From IMG/VR virus record IMGVR_UViG_3300046777_000741, positions 1-57,474 of that record: 57,474 bases of DNA; one strand, written 5' to 3'. This DNA is from a virus. The notes beneath the pieces are model-generated. The model saw nothing but the letters and a program-made list of their open reading frames with translations. It made no database searches and had not been told where the DNA came from. Numbering within the stretch: position 1 is the first letter of the stretch; every line of letters begins with the position of its first letter. Shown here piece after piece: positions 23,881 to 28,488 of this stretch. The position numbers and the translations under genes were made by a program.

Positions 23881-24275
23881 GCATCGACGTGATGAAACAG
23901 GCGCTGGAGGCGCTGGACTCAGACAACCCAGACATTCAACTTAGAGCAGCCGCCGCCCTACGCCTCGCCATTGAGCAGGCCGAGAAGCAGGAGCCGGTGG
24001 CGTGGACTGGACTGACAAACGCTGAAGCCTACATTTTCATCAATGAGTACATCGGCCCTGTCAATGAGTGGAATCTAAAGGCTGTCCGCGCCATTGAAGA
24101 CAAACTTCGCAAGAAGAACACCGCCCCGCCCCAGCGCCAGCCGTTGACGGATGAGGAGCTAGATACTGTTACCCAAAAGTGGGCAGGCGCTCCGGTCGAT
24201 CTCCATCGCTTGGTGTTGTGCCGTGAATATGCCCGCGCCATCGAACGCGCCCACGGGATCGGGGGTGAGGCATGA
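23877..24275 (+). CDS. Hypothetical early protein
   Basis: This 132-residue, mostly helical protein (MSIDVMKQALEALDSDNPDI, then QPLTDEELDTVTQKWAG and LVLCREYARAIERAHGI) resembles the variable small proteins that fill phage early operons. A PPQRQPLTD linker separates two helical parts. It overlaps both neighbours by 4 bases. No function assigned. Confidence 0.65.
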   Translation: MSIDVMKQALEALDSDNPDIQLRAAAALRLAIEQAEKQEPVAWTGLTNAEAYIFINEYIGPVNEWNLKAVRAIEDKLRKKNTAPPQRQPLTDEELDTVTQKWAGAPVDLHRLVLCREYARAIERAHGIGGEA

Positions 24276-24367
24276 CTGCGATCTTTGTTGTCCTGCTGGC
24301 CCTGCTTGCATTTGGCATCTCTTCCCTGCTGGCGCTACTGATCGTCTTGGATATATATTCCGACTAA
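24272..24367 (+). CDS. Single-pass membrane peptide, 31 residues
   Basis: Almost the whole peptide is a transmembrane helix: MTAIFVVLLALLAFGISSLL, then ALLIVLDIYSD. GGTGAGGC precedes the ATG, which overlaps the previous stop as ATGA. It may modulate a host membrane protein, but nothing specific can be said. Confidence 0.55.
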   Translation: MTAIFVVLLALLAFGISSLLALLIVLDIYSD

Positions 24368-24378
24368 ATTGTGTGGGC

Positions 24379-24446
24379 TTTACAACTCTTGAAGTTTCTG
24401 TTCAAATACAGATACGGCAATGACGCCGGTTTAATGAAAGACAGAC
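24379..24446 (+). promoter_or_regulatory. Promoter-operator-leader cassette B (operator O5)
   Basis: TTTACA (24379-24384) and TCAAAT (24402-24407) are 17 bases apart with operator TTGAA-N7-TTCAA at 24389-24405, the same geometry as the O3 promoter. The leader has CGGC-aatgac-GCCG. From operator start the first 30 bases match cassette A at 24 positions, and both are 58 bases long before the ATG. Confidence 0.62.
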
Positions 24447-24686
24447 ATGACCTACATCACCACGATCGAGACCCAGATCAACGGCGAGTCCGTGACCCTT
24501 GGCGTCACCCACTTCGAGCGCCATGAGGGCAATGGCTCCATGTACAGCGCCGCCACGGATCTGGACTACTACGGCTGGACGGAGTGCTACTACGACATCC
24601 TCGATGAAGAGGGCCGTAAGCTGGCTATCGAGCCGAGCGAAAAAGACCTTGACCGCCTGCACTGCCTGATCGCTGAAACCCTGTGA
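24447..24686 (+). CDS. Hypothetical acidic protein
   Basis: This 79-residue acidic protein (TTIETQINGESVTLGVTHFE, then DYYGWTECYYDILDEEGRKL) is probably beta-rich. It is the first gene after cassette B, so it should follow the same repressor as the gene at 22295. The next gene starts 12 bases after its stop. No family recognised. Confidence 0.68.
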   Translation: MTYITTIETQINGESVTLGVTHFERHEGNGSMYSAATDLDYYGWTECYYDILDEEGRKLAIEPSEKDLDRLHCLIAETL

Positions 24687-24697
24687 TGGAGACGACC

Positions 24698-25006
24698 ATG
24701 AAATACGCCAACCTCTGCATGTATTCCGATGTCACCCCCTACGAGATCGTTCGGGTGATCAGCGACAAGACCATCGAGATCCGCGAGATGGACGCCGAAC
24801 TGGCTCCTGGCGAGCGCCCCGAGATCATCCCGGGTGGATTCTCTGGCCACTGCACCAACCAGCGCAGCCTCAAGTACGTCATCACCAGCAACCCCGAGAA
24901 CAAGGTCATCCGGGCCCGTCTGCGTAAGGATGGGGACTACCACAGCCCCTATGGCCGCCACATCCTGAGCGAGGAGCCCCGCAGGTTCTACGACTACAAT
25001 TTCTGA
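24698..25006 (+). CDS. Conserved small phage protein
   Basis: This 102-residue protein contains TPYEIVRVISDKTIEIREMD, PEIIPGGFSGHCTNQ and ARLRKDGDYHSPYG. The combination YE-V-R...T-x-x-IREMD...PGGF-x-GHC-x-NQ is seen in other phage small proteins without known function. GGAG 6 bases before ATG 24698 is better than the upstream GTG. It is the last early gene before the structured 25-kb element. Confidence 0.7.
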   Translation: MKYANLCMYSDVTPYEIVRVISDKTIEIREMDAELAPGERPEIIPGGFSGHCTNQRSLKYVITSNPENKVIRARLRKDGDYHSPYGRHILSEEPRRFYDYNF

Positions 25007-25013
25007 CAGGCAA

Positions 25014-25216
25014 GCCCCCGAGAGGGGGCCAACACGCATGGGGATTGGTGGACGCCTGAAAAGGTCAAGAGGTCGCACCAATTGGACAGGATGGAAGGTC
25101 ATTAGTCCCCAGCCGTGTTGGTGAATGCGTAGGCTGATACGCGCCTCGGCTCAACAAAACCGAGAATTGGCGGCTAAGTACGCAGCGTTAACCGTATGCC
25201 GGAGATCAGCGCCGGC
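25014..25216 (+). ncRNA. Structured noncoding element upstream of the terminase genes
   Basis: The 287-base gap before the small terminase gene has no ORF with a plausible start, but many stems. GCCCCC-gaga-GGGGGC is at 25014-25029. CCAACACG (25029-25036) pairs with CGTGTTGG (25114-25121), inside it TGGGGA (25039-25044) with TCCCCA (25106-25111), and ATTGGTG with CACCAAT (25076-25082). GCGTA/TACGC follows at 25127-25142, then CTCGG/CCGAG at 25145-25164. CGGC/GCCG with GTACG/CGTAT (25171-25201) competes with GCCGG/CCGGC (25198-25216). Possible roles are a packaging-site RNA or DNA, a small RNA, or a switch before terS. Confidence 0.6.
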
Positions 25217-25293
25217 CACCAACAACCTACATTTGCCCCGATCTTGAACAAGGCGGTAAACTCTGGCCATCCAAATGTCTCTGAAAGAACGAG

Positions 25294-25842
25294 ATGGCAG
25301 ACGAAACACCAGATCAGGGTAAACCCGAGGGGTTGGCCGCAAAAAAGAAGACGGGCCGACCTTCTAAATACACCCCCGAGATAGCCCGTCAGATGTGCGA
25401 GATGCTCGCTGATGGCATTCCCCTCAGGGAGATATGCAGGAACGAAGGCTTCCCCGCTTGGAGGACGGTCTACGACTGGATGTATCAGGATGACGCTCGT
25501 GGGGCTGAGGGCGTCGGTCTTTCCGCAGCGATCGCCCGTGCGCGTGAGGTTGGGCAGGACGCCATGGCTGAGAGGGCCTACATGGAGATGTACGAGCCTC
25601 CTGAGCGCATCCTGAGCGAGGGCGGGGGCAAGATCGATCCTGGCTACGTCCAGCTAGTCAAGGCCCGGGCGGAGATCACCCTCAAGCTCCTGGCCAAGTG
25701 GAACCCTAAGCGGTACGGTGACCGCACCACGATCGCTGGTGATGCCGAGAACCCGATCGAGGTCAAGAACGAGGCTCTGGACATCATGTCCGACATCATC
25801 CGGAACCTAGAGCTTCAGCGCCAGAACCGCGCCAATGGCTGA
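25294..25842 (+). CDS. terS: Terminase small subunit
   Basis: This 182-residue protein has a basic N-terminus, then GRPSKYTPEIARQMCEMLAD and GIPLREICRNEGFPAWRTVY, a helix-turn-helix typical of Sf6 gp1-like small terminases. Helical oligomerisation segments follow (QLVKARAEITLKLLAKWNPK, RYGDR). It recognises the packaging site and recruits the large subunit. The stop overlaps the large terminase start by 8 bases. The structured element directly upstream is the obvious candidate for its recognition site. Confidence 0.88.
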   Translation: MADETPDQGKPEGLAAKKKTGRPSKYTPEIARQMCEMLADGIPLREICRNEGFPAWRTVYDWMYQDDARGAEGVGLSAAIARAREVGQDAMAERAYMEMYEPPERILSEGGGKIDPGYVQLVKARAEITLKLLAKWNPKRYGDRTTIAGDAENPIEVKNEALDIMSDIIRNLELQRQNRANG

Positions 25843-27277
25843 CATACTGGAGACCCTGCGCTCCCCGCTGGTGGCGGAGAACCTGCCCAAGCTGCCGCCC
25901 ACCCACCAGATGGCCTTCGCCAAACGGGCAGCATGGCTGGCGCAGGCCCACGATCACCAGATCCTGCCCCACGGGGACTGGTGGTCAATCTGGCTGCTGC
26001 TGGCAGGCCGCGGCGCTGGAAAGACCCGCACCGCCGCGGAACAGATCTGGTGGTGGGCGTGGGAGTTCCCCGCCACCCGTTGGCTGGTCTCGGCCCCCAC
26101 CTCCTCCGATGTCCGCTCCACCTGCTTCGAGGGTGACTCGGGGCTCATGTCCGTCATCCCGCCGATCCTGATCGAGGATTACAACAAAGCATTACATGAG
26201 TTGAAGCTGGTCAATGGGTCGCTGATCAAGGGCATCCCGGCCTCGGAGCCCGAGCGTTTCCGGGGGCCTCAGTTTCACGGGGGCTGGTGCGATGAGCTTG
26301 CGGCATGGGAGTACCTGCAAGAGGCCTGGGATCAGATGCAGTTCGGCATGCGCCTGAAGATCGCTGGTGACCCCGCCTTCAAGACCCGCCTGATCTGCAC
26401 TACCACCCCGAAGCCCAAGGATCTGATCGTCGAGCTTGTGGGCCGGGAGGGTGACGATGTCCACCTGACCACCGCCTCGACCTACTCGAACATCGCCAAC
26501 CTGTCGGACAACTTCCGCAAGCAGATTCTTCAGTACGAAGGTACTAAGCTGGGTCGGCAGGAGATCTACGCCGAGATCCTCGACCCGGAGGATGCCGGTA
26601 TCGTCAAGCGATCGTGGTTCAAGCTCTGGCCTGCGGACAAGCCCCTGCCTAAGCTGGAGTACATCGTCCAGTCCTATGACTGTGCGTTCACCGACAAGGC
26701 CAACAACGACCCGACCGCCTCGATCACGTTCGGGGTGTTCAAGCCCATGGACGGGCCGATGTCCGTGCTGGTGATCGATGCGTGGCAGGACAGGCTCCAG
26801 TACCCCGACCTCAAGCCCAAGGTGCTGGAGGAGTACGAGGTTATCTACGGGGATGGTAAGGACGCTCGCCGGGTGGATCTGGTGCTGGTCGAGGAGAAGG
26901 CCGCTGGCATCTCCCTGATCCAAGACCTCCAGCGAGCCCATGTGTTCGTGCGTGGCTACAACCCAGGCAGGGCCGACAAGATGCAGCGCCTGTCGATCAT
27001 CGCCAACATCATCCGGGCAGGCAGGGTCTGGATACCCGAGTCCAGTGTCAACAAGGGCTATGTCCGGGACTGGGCCGAGGGGATGGTCAGCCAGATCTGC
27101 GCCTTCCCCGATACGACCCACGACGACTTCTGTGACGCCATGAGTCAGGCCCTGCGCTATCTGCGGGACGCTGGGTGGCTCAACATCGATCCTCCCCCGC
27201 CGGAGGCATACGACGAGGAAGATGTGATTGACGCCGGCTGGGAGTTCCGGCGCAGGGAGAACCCCTATGCCGTTTGA
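25835..27277 (+). CDS. terL: Terminase large subunit
   Basis: This 480-residue packaging motor has Walker A GRGAGKT at 58-64 and a Walker-B-like GGWCDE with D153 and E154. The C-terminal RNase H-type nuclease domain has YDCAFT (D282), LVLVEEKAAG (E353/E354) and HDDFCDAM (D430, D431, D434). It cuts concatemers and pumps DNA into the prohead. Length is normal for the Terminase_6-type family. It starts inside the end of terS and overlaps the next small gene by 11 bases. Confidence 0.95.
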   Translation: MADILETLRSPLVAENLPKLPPTHQMAFAKRAAWLAQAHDHQILPHGDWWSIWLLLAGRGAGKTRTAAEQIWWWAWEFPATRWLVSAPTSSDVRSTCFEGDSGLMSVIPPILIEDYNKALHELKLVNGSLIKGIPASEPERFRGPQFHGGWCDELAAWEYLQEAWDQMQFGMRLKIAGDPAFKTRLICTTTPKPKDLIVELVGREGDDVHLTTASTYSNIANLSDNFRKQILQYEGTKLGRQEIYAEILDPEDAGIVKRSWFKLWPADKPLPKLEYIVQSYDCAFTDKANNDPTASITFGVFKPMDGPMSVLVIDAWQDRLQYPDLKPKVLEEYEVIYGDGKDARRVDLVLVEEKAAGISLIQDLQRAHVFVRGYNPGRADKMQRLSIIANIIRAGRVWIPESSVNKGYVRDWAEGMVSQICAFPDTTHDDFCDAMSQALRYLRDAGWLNIDPPPPEAYDEEDVIDAGWEFRRRENPYAV

Positions 27278-27470
27278 GCATGGATGCCACAACCGCCCGG
27301 AGTACAAGACCTCCAGCCTGATGCAGGACGGCTGGGTGGTGGTCGATTGCACCCGCTATCCCATCCTGATGGACGTCCCGTTCCGCATGGAGACCCTGTG
27401 CCAGTACACGCATACGGATCTGGGCAAACAGGACGAAAGATGCCACGGCTGTAAATGGAGAGTCCAATGA
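27267..27470 (+). CDS. Small cysteine-containing protein
   Basis: This 67-residue protein starts MPFEHGCHNRPEYKTSSLMQ and ends CHGCKW. Four cysteines (positions about 7, 29, 45 and the CHGC pair) and two histidines could bind zinc. The ATG lies inside the end of terL and the stop overlaps the next ATG as ATGA, so it is part of the terminase operon. Function unknown. Confidence 0.68.
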   Translation: MPFEHGCHNRPEYKTSSLMQDGWVVVDCTRYPILMDVPFRMETLCQYTHTDLGKQDERCHGCKWRVQ

Positions 27471-27742
27471 GCGAAAAAGTAGACATTGATACCGATCGGG
27501 AGATGATTAGGTGGGCCGGAATCCAGTACGAGGGGGACGACATCCCGATCCAGCTTCAGCGGCTGATCTGGGCGGCAAGGACGCAGGGGGCGAGGCTGGC
27601 GTGGCGGGATGTCTACCAGATCGCCTCGTCGCAGGTAGAGAACCACTCGCCTCGGCTTCCGGTCGTCCCACCCGATGTGAGTTCCTCGGCGTCTGTCACT
27701 CAGTCCGATGGTGCCCAGGCTGCCCCAACAAAAAGTGAATGA
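27467..27742 (+). CDS. Hypothetical protein after terminase
   Basis: This 91-residue protein has an N-terminal helical region (DREMIRWAGIQYEGDDIPIQ, then LQRLIWAARTQGARLAWRDV) and a disordered Ser/Pro-rich C-terminus. GGAGAGTCCA precedes the ATG. It is the last gene before a 493-base noncoding region. No family recognised. Confidence 0.65.
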   Translation: MSEKVDIDTDREMIRWAGIQYEGDDIPIQLQRLIWAARTQGARLAWRDVYQIASSQVENHSPRLPVVPPDVSSSASVTQSDGAQAAPTKSE

Positions 27743-27756
27743 AACTAGTTTTGTCA

Positions 27757-27799
27757 TTTTTCACCCTACCTGGGGTGCTTTTTCACCCTACCTGGGGTG
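27757..27799. repeat. Tandem direct repeat, two exact 21-base copies
   Basis: The unit at 27757-27777 recurs exactly at 27779-27799 with one base between. Each unit is a T5 run followed by CACCC-tacctg-GGGTG, a 5-bp hairpin. A CCCG-aaat-CGGG hairpin follows at 27809-27820. The copies could be protein-binding iterons. There are too few and they are too short for a CRISPR array. Confidence 0.85.
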
Positions 27800-27855
27800 T
27801 TTTAGTTCCCGAAATCGGGTGACAAATCTTGTTGGATCTTGTTGGCTCTTGGTGC

Positions 27856-27883
27856 TTGACTGGTTTTCTGGTTGTGGTAGAGT
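27856..27883 (+). promoter_or_regulatory. Strong sigma70 promoter with extended -10
   Basis: TTGACT (27856-27861), a 16-base spacer, and TAGAGT (27878-27883) preceded by TGG make a good extended -10 promoter. The nearest coding start is 350 bases downstream, past a terminator, so the immediate product should be a short RNA starting near 27890. Confidence 0.65.
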
Positions 27884-27889
27884 CAGTTC

Positions 27890-27990
27890 CGTTGTCGTAG
27901 CTGTCAACAGTTGAAGGCCACTTACTCATGCGTCCGTCCCTGGGGGTTCCCGGGGAACAGCTACCGGGCGCAGCAGTAAGTGGCTTTTTT
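27890..27990 (+). ncRNA. Candidate small RNA of about 100 bases with terminator
   Basis: GCCACTTACT (27917-27926) pairs perfectly over 10 bp with AGTAAGTGGC (27975-27984), and six T residues follow (27985-27990). The 48 bases inside hold a second hairpin, GTTCC-cgg-GGAAC (27946-27958), and GC-rich complementary stretches. The promoter 27856-27883 ends just before it. Promoter, compact closed fold and U-tract together fit an independently transcribed small RNA. It could also be only a large terminator. No known RNA family was recognised. Confidence 0.55.
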
Positions 27991-28235
27991 GTTGCCAATG
28001 CGCCAGCCCTGATGCCATGCGGTACGTCGGTGGTGGCTATACAGGAACCCCGTTACACGAGCGAGCCAGAGCGGGGGCGGTGGGCGAATCCCTAGAGCCG
28101 GGTGGTTGAGACAAGTCTGGGGTAGTGCGATGCGATGGCGTGGCTCCGAGGGTCAGGCATCCAGCACAGAGCGAAACTGGTGTTGTGACACGGTTAGGCT
28201 GTGCTTTGCTCAAACGTTCACCAAGGGTCAGAGGA
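27991..28235 (+). other. Noncoding stretch with long-range complementarity
   Basis: No convincing gene lies in these 245 bases. CAGCC (28004-28008) can pair with GGCTG (28197-28201), and GATGCC (28011-28016) with GGCATC (28156-28161). TGGCT (28034-28038) can pair with AGCCA (28064-28068) while CCCCG (28048-28052) pairs CGGGG (28072-28076), which would form a pseudoknot. It may be the 5' leader of the late operon or a separate RNA. Individual stems are short and could arise by chance. Confidence 0.35.
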
Positions 28236-28439
28236 ATGGAAATAACTAGAGAATGGCTCGACAGCATCAGTGACGAACGGGGGCTGACCAACGGTCAACA
28301 GCAACTTTTGCTGATCTGGTGCAAAGAGGCGCCTTATGTCGGCAAGGTAATCCCGGATCAGGTCGCCCATGTGATTGAGACCTGTCGGGGCTACAGGGGG
28401 ATTCCTCAGTCAGTGCGTGATCACCTCATGTGGACTTGA
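28236..28439 (+). CDS. Hypothetical small late protein
   Basis: This 67-residue protein (MEITREWLDSISDERGLTNG, then YVGKVIPDQVAHVIETCRGY) begins at ATG 28236 with AGAGG just upstream. The longer frame from 28125 runs through noncoding sequence. It opens the head gene block. Similar short proteins occur near phage terminases, with no assigned function. Confidence 0.65.
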   Translation: MEITREWLDSISDERGLTNGQQQLLLIWCKEAPYVGKVIPDQVAHVIETCRGYRGIPQSVRDHLMWT

Positions 28440-28488
28440 ATCCCGCTGCTGGGCATAATTCAAGCAAGTCAATCCCTTGAGGCCCGAC

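Noticed and set aside
25031-25121. tmRNA or tRNA-like identity for the structured 25-kb element
   Set aside because: No CCA-type acceptor end, no T-loop sequence and no resume codon frame could be found.
26192-27352. 386-residue minus-strand frame opposite the large terminase
   Set aside because: Antisense shadow of terL, with no start context and no recognisable motif.
27511-27738. 75-residue frame overlapping the gene at 27467
   Set aside because: Lacks a ribosome site and has shadow-like Gly/Arg composition, while the 27467 frame has GGAG and an ATGA overlap.
28125-28235. N-terminal extension of the 67-residue protein at 28236
   Set aside because: The extended part is Arg/Val/Pro-rich translation of noncoding sequence; AGAGG directly before ATG 28236 supports the short form.
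28435-28464. CTTGAAT ... ATTCAAG inverted repeat before the 998-residue gene
   Set aside because: The half-sites match the operator but are 16 bases apart instead of 5, so they cannot present the same palindrome. Kept only as a possible hairpin.
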